From Campylobacter gracilis (GTDB taxonomy: Bacteria; Campylobacterota; Campylobacteria; Campylobacterales; Campylobacteraceae): a stretch of 64,000 nucleotides of DNA. A model generated the notes under the pieces. The model made no database searches. It saw only the letters and a program-made list of their open reading frames with translations, and was not told the origin of the DNA. Of the stretch, positions 43,641 to 52,507 are shown in pieces. The stretch is taken from assembly GCF_018374135.1 (NCBI RefSeq), contig NZ_JAHAFS010000010.1:24686-88685 (forward strand). Reading direction: 5' to 3'. Within the stretch, counting starts at the first letter, position 1. Each line of letters opens with the position of its first letter. The translations under genes were made by a program, and so were the position numbers.

Positions 43641-44428
43641 TGGCTAAAGTTCACCACACGGCGATCATCGAGGATGGCGCGCAGATCGGAGCCGAAGTAA
43701 CGATCGAGCCGTATGCTTTCGTAAGCGCGCAAGCCAAAATTGGCGACGGCTGCACGATCAAGCAGGGCGCGCGCATCATCGGCGATACTCAAATCGGCGA
43801 GAACTCCAAAATTTTTTCATACGCTATCGTGGGTGAAATTCCGCAGGATATGAGCTTTGAAGATGGCGAGCGCACGGGGCTAATCATCGGCAAAAACGCT
43901 ACGATACACGAGTTTTGCACGATCAGCTCGGGCTCGCATAAGGGCGACGGATTTACGCGCATCGGCGATAATCTATTTATGATGGCGTATTGCCATATCG
44001 CGCACGACTGCATGCTGGGCAGCAACATAATCCTAGCCAACAACGCCACGCTCGCAGGCCACGTCGTAATGGGCGATTATGCCGTTATCGGTGGGCTTAC
44101 CCCCGTGCATCAGTTCGTTCGCATCGGCGAGAGCTGCATGATCGCAGGGGCTAGCGCGCTTAGTCAGGACGTGGTGCCGTTTTGCCTAGCCGAGGGCAAC
44201 CGCGCCTATATCCGCGGGTTAAATTTAACGGGCATCCGCCGCCGCTTCGATAAAGAGACGGTCGAGACGATAAATCGGGCGTATAAATTTTTATTTAACC
44301 AAGGCAGGGGCTTAAAGCAGCAGGCGCAAATTTTATTAAACGAAACGAGCGATCAAAACGTGCGCAAGATGTGCGAGTTTATAATCAACACAAAACGCGG
44401 AATTCCGCTAGATAAGGGTAAAATTTAA
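43637..44428 (+). CDS. lpxA: UDP-N-acetylglucosamine acyltransferase
   Basis: First step of lipid A synthesis, adding a hydroxyacyl chain from ACP to UDP-GlcNAc. The 263-residue protein is a left-handed beta helix: hexapeptide repeats run from about residue 8 to 185 (for example IIEDGAQIGAEVTIEPYAFV). The catalytic His is in the MMAYCHIAHDCMLG region (GH(N/D)-type), and the C-terminal helical part contains GLNLTGIRRRF. The start is ATG 43637 or 43640; both overlap the fabZ stop. One-base overlap with clpX (TAATG). Confidence 0.97.
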   Translation: MMAKVHHTAIIEDGAQIGAEVTIEPYAFVSAQAKIGDGCTIKQGARIIGDTQIGENSKIFSYAIVGEIPQDMSFEDGERTGLIIGKNATIHEFCTISSGSHKGDGFTRIGDNLFMMAYCHIAHDCMLGSNIILANNATLAGHVVMGDYAVIGGLTPVHQFVRIGESCMIAGASALSQDVVPFCLAEGNRAYIRGLNLTGIRRRFDKETVETINRAYKFLFNQGRGLKQQAQILLNETSDQNVRKMCEFIINTKRGIPLDKGKI

Positions 44429-45666
44429 TGGCAAATAAGTGCAGTTTTTGCGGTGAGACGGGCGCGGACGGACGTCGTATCTATCCTAACGACGACGGTA
44501 CGGCGGCTATCTGCAGCTATTGTATCGATATGGCATACGCCGCCATCCACGGCAGCGAGGGCCAAAATGAGGCGATACAAAATCAAAATAAAGAGATTGA
44601 TTTCGAAGCTATCAAGCCAAAGGCGCTGATGGAAGTGCTAAATCGCTATGTCATCGGTCAGGAGCGCGCTAAGAAAATTTTTAGCGTCGGCGTTTACAAC
44701 CACTATAAAAGAATTTTCAGACAGACCGACGCAAAGGGTGACGATACCGAAATTTCAAAATCAAATATCTTGCTTATCGGCCCTACCGGCAGCGGCAAGA
44801 CGCTTATGGTGCAGACCTTGGCGAAATTTTTGGATGTGCCGATCGCCATTAGCGACGCTACGAGCCTAACGGAAGCGGGCTACGTCGGCGAGGACGTAGA
44901 AAACATCCTCACCCGCCTTTTGCAGGCTGCCGACGGCGACGTAGAGAAGGCGCAGCGCGGTATCGTATTCGTAGACGAGATCGATAAGATCGCGCGAATG
45001 AGCGAAAACCGCAGCATCACGCGCGACGTAAGCGGTGAAGGGGTACAGCAAGCGCTTCTTAAGATCATCGAAGGAAGCGTCGTAAATATCCCTCCAAAGG
45101 GCGGCCGCAAGCATCCAAATCAGGACTTCATCCAGATCGATACTACTAATATCCTATTCGTCTGTGGCGGTGCGTTCGACGGGCTAAACGAGATCATCAA
45201 TCGCCGCATCGGGCAGAACGTGCTCGGATTTAACCAAACCAAGCGTAGCAAGAAAGAGAGCTTAAATTTACTAAATATGGTCGAGGCTGACGATCTGGTG
45301 CATTACGGCATAATCCCCGAGCTCATCGGGCGCTTGCACGTAGTAGCTACGCTAAATGAGATCGACGAAAAGGCGATGGTTAGAATTTTAACCGAGCCGA
45401 AAAACGCGATCTTAAAACAATATCAAAAGCTCTTTGCGATAGACGGCGCAAATTTAAAATTTGACGACGACGCGCTAAGGGAGGTCGCGAGCCTTGCGAT
45501 TAAGCGCAAAACGGGCGCGCGCGGACTTCGCAGCATAATCGAGGAGATAATGATCGATATTATGTTCGATCTGCCTGAGCTTAAGGGCTATGACGTCATC
45601 ATCTCAAAAGAGGTCGTAGACGGCGTCTCCAAGCCGATACTTGTAAAACAAAATTTAACTGCATAA
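44428..45666 (+). CDS. clpX: ATP-dependent Clp protease ATP-binding subunit ClpX
   Basis: AAA+ unfoldase that feeds substrates to ClpP. The 412-residue protein has the N-terminal zinc finger (CSFCG ... CSYC), Walker A GPTGSGKT near residue 113, Walker B VFVDEIDKIAR, the RGRLHVVATLNE-type sensor region, and KRKTGARGLRSIIEEIMIDIMF in the C-terminal domain. The IGF-type ClpP contact loop is the NQ-rich region around 245-260 (GFNQTKRSKKES). Normal length. clpP is at 25.3 kb. Confidence 0.98.
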   Translation: MANKCSFCGETGADGRRIYPNDDGTAAICSYCIDMAYAAIHGSEGQNEAIQNQNKEIDFEAIKPKALMEVLNRYVIGQERAKKIFSVGVYNHYKRIFRQTDAKGDDTEISKSNILLIGPTGSGKTLMVQTLAKFLDVPIAISDATSLTEAGYVGEDVENILTRLLQAADGDVEKAQRGIVFVDEIDKIARMSENRSITRDVSGEGVQQALLKIIEGSVVNIPPKGGRKHPNQDFIQIDTTNILFVCGGAFDGLNEIINRRIGQNVLGFNQTKRSKKESLNLLNMVEADDLVHYGIIPELIGRLHVVATLNEIDEKAMVRILTEPKNAILKQYQKLFAIDGANLKFDDDALREVASLAIKRKTGARGLRSIIEEIMIDIMFDLPELKGYDVIISKEVVDGVSKPILVKQNLTA

Positions 45667-45675
45667 AGGGGATAA

Positions 45676-46710
45676 ATGTTACTTGATTCGATTCTAGGAT
45701 TATTTTCAAGGGATATGGGCATCGATCTAGGCACGGCAAACACGCTCGTGCTGCTAAAAGATAAAGGCATCATCATCAACGAGCCGAGCGTCGTCGCGGT
45801 ACAAAACGAGCGCTACGGCAAGCAAAGGATCATCGCCGTAGGCGCCGAGGCTAAAGAGATGCTCGGGCGCACTCCGGGCGATATCGAAGCGGTGCGCCCG
45901 ATGAAGGACGGCGTTATTGCGGATTTTGATATGACAGAGAAGATGATTAGATATTTCATCGAAAAGACCCACAAGCGCCGCTTTTTCGTAAGTCCGCGCA
46001 TCATCATCTCGGTTCCTTACGGACTAACTCAGGTCGAGCGTAAAGCCGTGCGCGAAAGCGCGATGATAGCGGGTGCGCGCGAGGTTTATCTAATCGAAGA
46101 GCCGATGGCTGCGGCAATCGGTGCGGGACTTCCCGTAAATGAAGCGCGCGGCTCGCTGGTCGTGGATATCGGCGGCGGTACCACCGAGATCGGCGTCATC
46201 TCTTTGGGCGGTATCATCAGCGCTAAATCCGTTCGCGTCGCGGGCGATAAGATCGACGCAAGCATCGTTAATTACGTCAAAGAAAAATATAGTCTACTTA
46301 TTTCGGAACGCGCGGCTGAGGAGATTAAGATCAAGATCGGTACGGCGGTGCAGCAGCAAAAAGATCTTACATACACGGTCAAAGGAAAAGACCAGATCAG
46401 CGGGCTTTTAAGCTCGGTCGATCTTACGAGCGAGGACGTTAGAGAGGCGATCAAAGACTCAATCAGAGAGATTGCAGATGCGTTAAAATTTGTCCTTGAA
46501 AGCATTCAGCCGGAAGTCGCCGCCGACATCGTCGAAAACGGCGTCGTGCTAACGGGCGGCGGTGCGCTCATTCGCGGATTAGATAAATATCTAAGCGACA
46601 CCGTAAAGCTTCCGGTTTTCGTCGCGGACGAGCCGCTGCTTTGCGTCGCAAACGGCACGGGAAAAGCCCTAGAAGAGATCAAATCGCTAAAACAAGCGGC
46701 AAATGACTAA
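45676..46710 (+). CDS. mreB: Rod-shape protein MreB
   Basis: Bacterial actin that guides lateral wall synthesis. The 344-residue protein has the phosphate-1 motif DMGIDLGTANTLV, the phosphate-2 VDIGGGTTEIGVIS, and the adenosine motif NGVVLTGGGALIRGLD. AAAGGGG precedes ATG 45676. Overlaps mreC by eight bases, so both are translated together. Confidence 0.98.
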   Translation: MLLDSILGLFSRDMGIDLGTANTLVLLKDKGIIINEPSVVAVQNERYGKQRIIAVGAEAKEMLGRTPGDIEAVRPMKDGVIADFDMTEKMIRYFIEKTHKRRFFVSPRIIISVPYGLTQVERKAVRESAMIAGAREVYLIEEPMAAAIGAGLPVNEARGSLVVDIGGGTTEIGVISLGGIISAKSVRVAGDKIDASIVNYVKEKYSLLISERAAEEIKIKIGTAVQQQKDLTYTVKGKDQISGLLSSVDLTSEDVREAIKDSIREIADALKFVLESIQPEVAADIVENGVVLTGGGALIRGLDKYLSDTVKLPVFVADEPLLCVANGTGKALEEIKSLKQAAND

Positions 46711-47452
46711 TCTCAAACTCCTTCTCGTCGCGGTTTTGTTGGTAGCCGTTTCGCTAACGTTCGGCTCGTATATTCACGGCAAGTTCGTAGGCTTTGCGGG
46801 GGGAATTTTAGAGATCTATTACGGCGTGAGCGATCGAGTAAAAAGCGCCGTTAGCGAGCATTTTAACCAAGCCGAGACGATCAAAGTTTTGCGCGAGGAA
46901 AACGCTGAACTAAAAAAATCGGCGATGCTGCTTAGTACGTTCGCAGGCGAGCTGAATAAAATTTTGATCGATAAAAACAGCTCCATTTATGAGCCCAAAG
47001 TCCAGCTCGTAAAGGCACTGAGCTACGCGAATCTAAACGACTACAACAAATTCTTCGTAAATTTTGAAAATTTTAACCCAAACAAAATTTACGGCCTCAT
47101 CAGCGAGGGCAAGACCGCGGGAATTTTAGTAAATAAAGACGGGCGCCCGCTTGCGATCTTGCAGCGCGACGAAAAGAGCAACTTCTCCGTTTTCATAGGC
47201 GACGCTCAAATTCCGGGCGTCGCAGGCGGCGAAAAAAACGAGCTCGTGGTTAGATATATCCCGCAATGGCTCGATCCCAGGGTGGGCGACGAGGTCTTTA
47301 CGAGCGGGAAAGATGAAATTTTCTTTGCCGGCGTGCCGGTAGGTAAAGTCAAAGAGATTCAAAACGGAAAGTTATACAAAAGCGCCGTACTGGAGCCGTA
47401 CGTAAATCCGAGTATGCCGGCGTTTTTGTATGTCGTTACAAAGGAAAATTGA
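46703..47452 (+). CDS. mreC: Rod-shape-determining protein MreC
   Basis: Periplasmic scaffold of the elongasome. The 249-residue protein has one membrane helix (about 4-25), a coiled coil (IKVLREENAELKKSAMLLS), and two beta domains with GLISEGKTAGILVNKDGRP and DPRVGDEVFTSGKDEIFFAGVPVGKV. Length is short but usual for Campylobacter. Its stop TGA shares one base with the carB ATG (TGATG). The gene found between mreC and carB in C. jejuni (Cj0278) is absent here. Confidence 0.95.
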   Translation: MTNLKLLLVAVLLVAVSLTFGSYIHGKFVGFAGGILEIYYGVSDRVKSAVSEHFNQAETIKVLREENAELKKSAMLLSTFAGELNKILIDKNSSIYEPKVQLVKALSYANLNDYNKFFVNFENFNPNKIYGLISEGKTAGILVNKDGRPLAILQRDEKSNFSVFIGDAQIPGVAGGEKNELVVRYIPQWLDPRVGDEVFTSGKDEIFFAGVPVGKVKEIQNGKLYKSAVLEPYVNPSMPAFLYVVTKEN

Positions 47453-50400
47453 TGCCCAAAAGAGATGATATTAAGACGATTTTGCTGATCGGCAGCGGTC
47501 CGATCGTAATCGGTCAGGCGTGCGAGTTCGATTACAGCGGCACGCAGGCGGCTAAGACGCTAAAGAGCCTCGGATATCGCGTAGTGCTAATAAACTCTAA
47601 CCCCGCCACCATTATGACCGATCCTGATTTTGCCGACGCTACCTATATCGAGCCGATCACCAAAGAGAGCATTTTGCGCATCATAAAGCGTGAGAGCGTC
47701 GATGCGATCCTACCTACGATGGGCGGACAGGTCGCGCTAAACGTCGCGATGGAAGCTTACGAAAGCGGCGAACTAGCGGGGGTGAAATTTCTAGGCGCCA
47801 AGCCTGAAGCGATAAAAAAGGGCGAGGATAGAGTGAAATTTAAAGAGGCGATGATTAAGATCGGAATGGATCTGCCTAAATCCAAATACGCCTACAATAT
47901 CGAAGAGGCGATGGCTGCGGCGAATGAGATCGGCTTTCCGCTCATTATCCGCGCAAGCTACACCCTAGGCGGCGCAGGCAGCGGCGTAGCATACAATATC
48001 GACGAGTTTAAAGAGGTCGCGCAAAATGGGCTAGACGTGAGCCCGATAAATGAAATTTTGATCGAAGAGAGCCTGCTTGGATGGAAAGAGTTCGAAATGG
48101 AGGTGATCCGCGATCATAAGGACAACTGCATCATCGTCTGCTCAATCGAAAATTTCGACCCGATGGGGGTGCATACGGGCGATTCTATCACGGTTGCGCC
48201 CGCTCTTACGCTTACCGACAAAGAATACCAGGCGATGCGCGACGCGAGTTTTAAAATTTTACGCGAGATCGGCGTGGATACGGGCGGCTCAAACGTGCAG
48301 TTTGCGGTAAATCCGCAAACGGGGCGGATGATCGTCATCGAGATGAACCCGCGCGTAAGCCGCAGCTCGGCTCTCGCGTCCAAAGCTACGGGCTATCCGA
48401 TCGCCAAGGTAGCTACGATGCTAGCGGTAGGCTTTAGCCTGGATGAGATCAAAAACGACATCACCGGCACGCCCGCAAGCTTTGAGCCGGTGATCGATTA
48501 TATCGTGACTAAAATTCCGCGCTTTGCGTTTGAAAAATTCCCCGGCGCAAACCCCTATCTAGGCACTGCGATGAAAAGTATCGGCGAGGTGATGGCGATC
48601 GGGCGCAGCTTTAAAGAGAGCATTCAAAAGGCGCTGTGCTCGCTGGAGAAGGGCTACTTCGGCTTCGTGGAATTAAATTTAAGCGAGAAGGATCTTATTT
48701 TCGGGCTTCGCAACGCGCAGCAAGATAGAGCTTTATATATCGCCCAGGGCTTTAGAGCGGGTATGAGCGTGGATCAAATTTACGAGCTTAGCAAGATCGA
48801 CCGCTGGTTTTTGAGCCAGATCGAGCAGATCGTAAAATTTGAAGAGCGCATCGATATGGAGATCATCAACGACGCGGCGCTTCTAAGACAGGCCAAGAGC
48901 TGGGGCTTTAGCGATAAGATGATCGCAAATTTAATCAACAAAAAGGACAATCTGGGCCTTACGCAAAACGACATCCATTTTGCCTGCGTCAGACAGGGCA
49001 TCAGCCTTGAATACAACGAAGTAGATACCTGTGCTGGCGAGTTTGCGGCGCTTACTCCGTATCTGTACTCCAGCACCAACATAACGCCCGCCATTGCAAG
49101 CCGTAAAATTTCAAAAGATAATAAAAAGGTCCTCATCATCGGCGGCGGTCCGAATCGCATCGGGCAGGGCATCGAGTTTGACTACTGCTGCGTGCACGCC
49201 AGCTACGCTCTGCGCGATATGGGGATTACCACGATAATGTATAACTGCAACCCCGAAACCGTCAGCACCGACTACGACACGAGCGATATTTTATACTTCG
49301 AGCCGATCGATTTCGAGCACGTTAGAGCGGTCATCGAGGCCGAGAACCCCGACGGCGTGATCGTGCATTTCGGAGGCCAAACGCCGCTAAAGCTCGCCAA
49401 GCGCCTAAGTACCGTGGGAGCCAAGATCATCGGCACGAGCGCGCGCACGATAGACGTAGCGGAAGACCGCAAAAAATTTAGCGAGTTTATCGCAAGTATC
49501 GGCGTCAAACAGCCCAAAAACGATACCGCTATAAGTGAAGCCGAGGCGATCGAAAAGGCTGCTGCTATCGGCTATCCGGTGCTCGTGCGCCCTAGCTACG
49601 TGCTCGGGGGTCGCGCGATGCGGCGCGTGCATAGCGAAGCCGAGCTTAGGCAGTATATGAGCGAGGCGGTGCGCGTGAGCGATCACTCACCGGTGCTTAT
49701 AGATAAATTTTTACTTGACGCGACCGAGCTTGACGTCGATGCGATCTGCGACGGGCGCGACGTGTATATCGGCGCGATAATGGAGCATATCGAAGAGGCG
49801 GGCATTCACAGCGGCGATAGCGCTAGTATCTTGCCGCCGCTTAGTCTAAGCGCGGAGATGATCGATCTGGTAAGTCGCCAAACCAAAGAGATCGCGCTAA
49901 ATCTTGGCGTCGTGGGGCTTATGAATATTCAATTCGCTATTTTTGAAAACGAGCTTTACATCATCGAGGTAAATCCGCGCGCGAGCCGCACCGTGCCGTT
50001 TGTAAGCAAGGCGAGCGGAATTCCGATGGCTAAGGTTGCTACCCGCGTAATGTGGCAAGGCGGTCTGCGCGAGGCTTTGAAATTTTACGATGAATTCGGC
50101 GTGCTGGTCGAAGAGAAGGGAATTTTAAAGCCGCGTATTAAAAACCATATCTGCGTCAAAGAAAGCGTCTTTCCTTTCAACAAGCTTGCAGGCGCGGATC
50201 TGATCCTGGGGCCTGAGATGAAAAGCACCGGCGAGGTGATGGGTATCGGCGAAAATTTCGCCAAGAGCTTTGCCAAATCGCAAATCGGCGCGAGCAATGC
50301 GCTTCCAAGCGGCGGCAAGGTATTTTTGTCGCTAGCTGATCATGACAAACCGCGAGCCGTAGAGCTTGCACGCGCGTTTACGGATGCGGGCTTTAGTATC

Positions 50401-50715
50401 GCCGCTACGAGCGGCACTCACAAGCTGCTGGGCGAAAACGGCGTAGAGTGTGAGTTTGTCTATAAAATCAGCGAGGGTCGCCCAAATATTGAGGACAAAC
50501 TCAAAAACGGCGAAATTTCGCTCGTCATCAACACCAGCGATAGTAAATCAAACTCTACCGACGCCGCGAAGATCCGCCAGAGCGTGCTGCGTTTTAGGCT
50601 GCCGTATTTTACGACGATGAAGGCGGCGATCGCCGCTACGCGCTCGATCTGCTCGATAAAGGACGAATCCGCGCTTGAAGTTAAAACGCTGCAGGAGTAT
50701 CTAAGCGGTAGGTAG
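47452..50715 (+). CDS. carB: Carbamoyl-phosphate synthase large subunit
   Basis: Makes carbamoyl phosphate for arginine and pyrimidines. The 1087-residue protein shows the duplicated ATP-grasp halves: first GSGPIVIGQACEFDYSGTQA and PLIIRASYTLGGAGSG, second IGGGPNRIGQGIEFDYCC and PVLVRPSYVLGGRAM. The MGS-like allosteric domain closes the protein (about 940-1087). Start at ATG 47452, since AAGGAAAA lies before it. carA is not in the window. Confidence 0.98.
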   Translation: MPKRDDIKTILLIGSGPIVIGQACEFDYSGTQAAKTLKSLGYRVVLINSNPATIMTDPDFADATYIEPITKESILRIIKRESVDAILPTMGGQVALNVAMEAYESGELAGVKFLGAKPEAIKKGEDRVKFKEAMIKIGMDLPKSKYAYNIEEAMAAANEIGFPLIIRASYTLGGAGSGVAYNIDEFKEVAQNGLDVSPINEILIEESLLGWKEFEMEVIRDHKDNCIIVCSIENFDPMGVHTGDSITVAPALTLTDKEYQAMRDASFKILREIGVDTGGSNVQFAVNPQTGRMIVIEMNPRVSRSSALASKATGYPIAKVATMLAVGFSLDEIKNDITGTPASFEPVIDYIVTKIPRFAFEKFPGANPYLGTAMKSIGEVMAIGRSFKESIQKALCSLEKGYFGFVELNLSEKDLIFGLRNAQQDRALYIAQGFRAGMSVDQIYELSKIDRWFLSQIEQIVKFEERIDMEIINDAALLRQAKSWGFSDKMIANLINKKDNLGLTQNDIHFACVRQGISLEYNEVDTCAGEFAALTPYLYSSTNITPAIASRKISKDNKKVLIIGGGPNRIGQGIEFDYCCVHASYALRDMGITTIMYNCNPETVSTDYDTSDILYFEPIDFEHVRAVIEAENPDGVIVHFGGQTPLKLAKRLSTVGAKIIGTSARTIDVAEDRKKFSEFIASIGVKQPKNDTAISEAEAIEKAAAIGYPVLVRPSYVLGGRAMRRVHSEAELRQYMSEAVRVSDHSPVLIDKFLLDATELDVDAICDGRDVYIGAIMEHIEEAGIHSGDSASILPPLSLSAEMIDLVSRQTKEIALNLGVVGLMNIQFAIFENELYIIEVNPRASRTVPFVSKASGIPMAKVATRVMWQGGLREALKFYDEFGVLVEEKGILKPRIKNHICVKESVFPFNKLAGADLILGPEMKSTGEVMGIGENFAKSFAKSQIGASNALPSGGKVFLSLADHDKPRAVELARAFTDAGFSIAATSGTHKLLGENGVECEFVYKISEGRPNIEDKLKNGEISLVINTSDSKSNSTDAAKIRQSVLRFRLPYFTTMKAAIAATRSICSIKDESALEVKTLQEYLSGR

Positions 50716-50849
50716 CATCTTAAAATAATCATAGAATTTAATGATTGAGTAGTTTGGCTTAGTGGTTAAATTTTACGATTTAAAATTCTAGGGATATGAA
50801 TATATAAGTCAAAATAAGCTTTTGTAGTGTATATTAGATATATCAGATA

Positions 50850-51284
50850 TTAAAATCCTCGTCGTCGACACAGCTCATCGTTCATTACCATTGAGAAGAG
50901 CATCTCGTTATCGAGATAATATGTCTGATAAATATATTTAATGCCAGCATCTTTTGCTTTCGAGCCATCACTCAAGCTCATATTAAGAATTCTACAGCTC
51001 CTATCTACTATATCGGAGTTATTTTTGTTGTTATGAAGAAATATACTATATAGCCTTTGCTTATATTTTTCTCTATCTATATTTGGTGCAGTAATATGAA
51101 ATGTGTATTTGATCGTTATAGTATCACTTTTACAGACTAAAATAGGGAACATAGTAGCAATTTCACCAACCTCTTGTTTTAAATCATAATCACTCATGAT
51201 CTGAACTGCAATATTTTGATTGCATCCGTCATTAGCAAATGAAATGCTGATCCCCAATAAAAGAAAAAATATTGTTTTACGCAT
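50850..51284 (-). CDS. Secreted four-cysteine protein, copy A
   Basis: A 144-residue protein of unknown family with signal peptide (MRKTIFFLLLGISISFA). The mature part has four Cys at 21, 51, 97 and 139, the last five residues before the C-terminus. It shares the layout with the next gene upstream (copy B): Cys21, last Cys with five residues after it, and the end pattern NE-x4-(M/I)VM-x-D-x2-C-(R/K)2. Likely two disulfides in the periplasm. The region is clearly more AT-rich than its surroundings, suggesting transfer. The small secreted form and clustering would suit a periplasmic immunity or accessory protein, but this is speculation. Confidence 0.65.
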   Translation of the reverse strand: MRKTIFFLLLGISISFANDGCNQNIAVQIMSDYDLKQEVGEIATMFPILVCKSDTITIKYTFHITAPNIDREKYKQRLYSIFLHNNKNNSDIVDRSCRILNMSLSDGSKAKDAGIKYIYQTYYLDNEMLFSMVMNDELCRRRGF

Positions 51285-51351
51285 TTTGTGGCCCTTCTGT
51301 TATTTGCATATATTTTCCACGCTATGGTTACTAAATAAATTTTTAGATAAT

Positions 51352-51744
51352 TCAATAATCATATTTTTTGCAAAAATTATCATCTACCATAACTATATAA
51401 AAAGGCTCGTTGTTGCCAAAAAAGTATATAAAATTTGTTTTTCGGTTTAAACCTAAATTCTGAAAGGTATCTAAATTAAAACAGATTGAATCAGCTGCGA
51501 TTTTATCGAGTGTCCCCTTTGCTCTTAAATACGCAGCTTCTTTTTTAGATATGTTTTGAGATCTTTTTAAATCAGTACCGACCATCATCGTACTATTTTC
51601 GCAGAAAAAACCAATATACGCTTTTTGTTCTTGCGATAACGAATTAATAGTTACTAGAAACTTTTTTACCTCTTCGTTATCACATGCATCATAAGCGAAC
51701 GAAGCGCCGATCGTCAATATAAGAGAAAATATTATTTTGCGCAT
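51352..51744 (-). CDS. Secreted four-cysteine protein, copy B
   Basis: A 130-residue secreted protein: signal peptide MRKIIFSLILTIGASFA, then Cys at 21, 48, 88 and 125. It is a distant paralogue of copy A: both begin MRK(T/I)IF, place Cys at 21, and end NExxxxxMV-type with Cys five residues from the end (NEPFYIVMVDDNFCKKYDY here). Between them identity is low, so the duplication is old or both came in together. ATG 51744 lies 17 bases after the stop of the 99-residue gene, so the three genes form one unit. Confidence 0.65.
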   Translation of the reverse strand: MRKIIFSLILTIGASFAYDACDNEEVKKFLVTINSLSQEQKAYIGFFCENSTMMVGTDLKRSQNISKKEAAYLRAKGTLDKIAADSICFNLDTFQNLGLNRKTNFIYFFGNNEPFYIVMVDDNFCKKYDY

Positions 51745-51761
51745 AGCGTAAAACCTTAAAA

Positions 51762-52061
51762 TTATTTATCAGCAGAAAATTCGCGCAAGCTCGCTAAAGT
51801 TTTACCTCGTTGCTCGTTAAACTCAACGCATATTTCTAAAGCATTAGAGAATTTTTCAAATGCGGTTTTTAGTTTATTTGTATCTTCATTGTTACAACAA
51901 AACGACGTTAATTGCTTATCTCCCATATAGATATCTACTGAATTTTGCGGATATTGTGAATTCTCCATCTTTGTAATTCTTAGTTTTATTCCCTCAGAAT
52001 ATTGGGTGACGATGTTCATAACTTCAGACTTATCCGCTCTTTCTTTGATGATTAGTTTCAA
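51762..52061 (-). CDS. Hypothetical 99-residue cytoplasmic protein
   Basis: No family recognised. No signal peptide; acidic/basic mixed, with MKLIIKERADKSEVMNIV at the start, two adjacent Cys in TSFCCNNED, and a helical C-terminal half (LKTAFEKFSNALEICVEFNEQRG). It starts at TTG 52061 behind AAGGAA. First of the three AT-rich genes; a seven-base G run lies 35-41 bases upstream, next to a CATAAT box. Confidence 0.5.
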   Translation of the reverse strand: MKLIIKERADKSEVMNIVTQYSEGIKLRITKMENSQYPQNSVDIYMGDKQLTSFCCNNEDTNKLKTAFEKFSNALEICVEFNEQRGKTLASLREFSADK

Positions 52062-52095
52062 AGTGATTTCCTTATTTAAAATTTAAATTATGATA

Positions 52096-52102
52096 CCCCC
52101 CC
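52096..52102 (-). repeat. Homopolymer G7 next to a -10-like box
   Basis: Seven C on the plus strand, read as G7 on the minus strand, followed by TATCATAAT. It sits where the -35/-10 spacer of the 99-residue gene would be. Campylobacter uses G runs for slipped-strand switching, usually of eight or more bases. Confidence 0.4.
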
Positions 52103-52507
52103 TACAAAATGCTTAAATTTAGAAATATTAATTTTAAATTTTTATTGCGTTTGTCAATAATTTTTATATCAAAGCATAGAGTAAATGAGAGCTTTAACGC
52201 TTAGATTGGTAGTTAATTCGTAAGCCGGTATTGAAGTAGATATCGGATATAGAAATTTATATAAATCTTGGTAATTAAAGATTTTTCTAAAAGTTTTAAA
52301 GCCTCAACAAATTATACCGTCATTTACTTACAAACTCGGTAAAATCACTGATTATTATCGCTAGGCACCTTTAAAATTTGAACTAAATTTCACGTTTTTA
52401 GAATTCTTATTAAAACTGAATGCCATTAAGGCTGCTAATTTATATTTTTTCGTGATAGCATATCTTAAAATTCCGATTAAATTTAACGCGGCATCGGATT
52501 TTAAAAT
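52103..52507. other. AT-rich gap, nothing recognised
   Basis: About 400 bases at visibly lower GC than the chromosome average, without gene-like frames. Joins the AT-rich three-gene islet to the end of the surA-like gene and may mark its boundary. Confidence 0.3.

Noticed and set aside
50740..50800. tRNA-like string TGGCTTAGTGGTTAAA after carB
   Set aside because: It resembles a D-arm, but no acceptor stem, anticodon arm or T-arm (GGTTCGAATCC type) follows.
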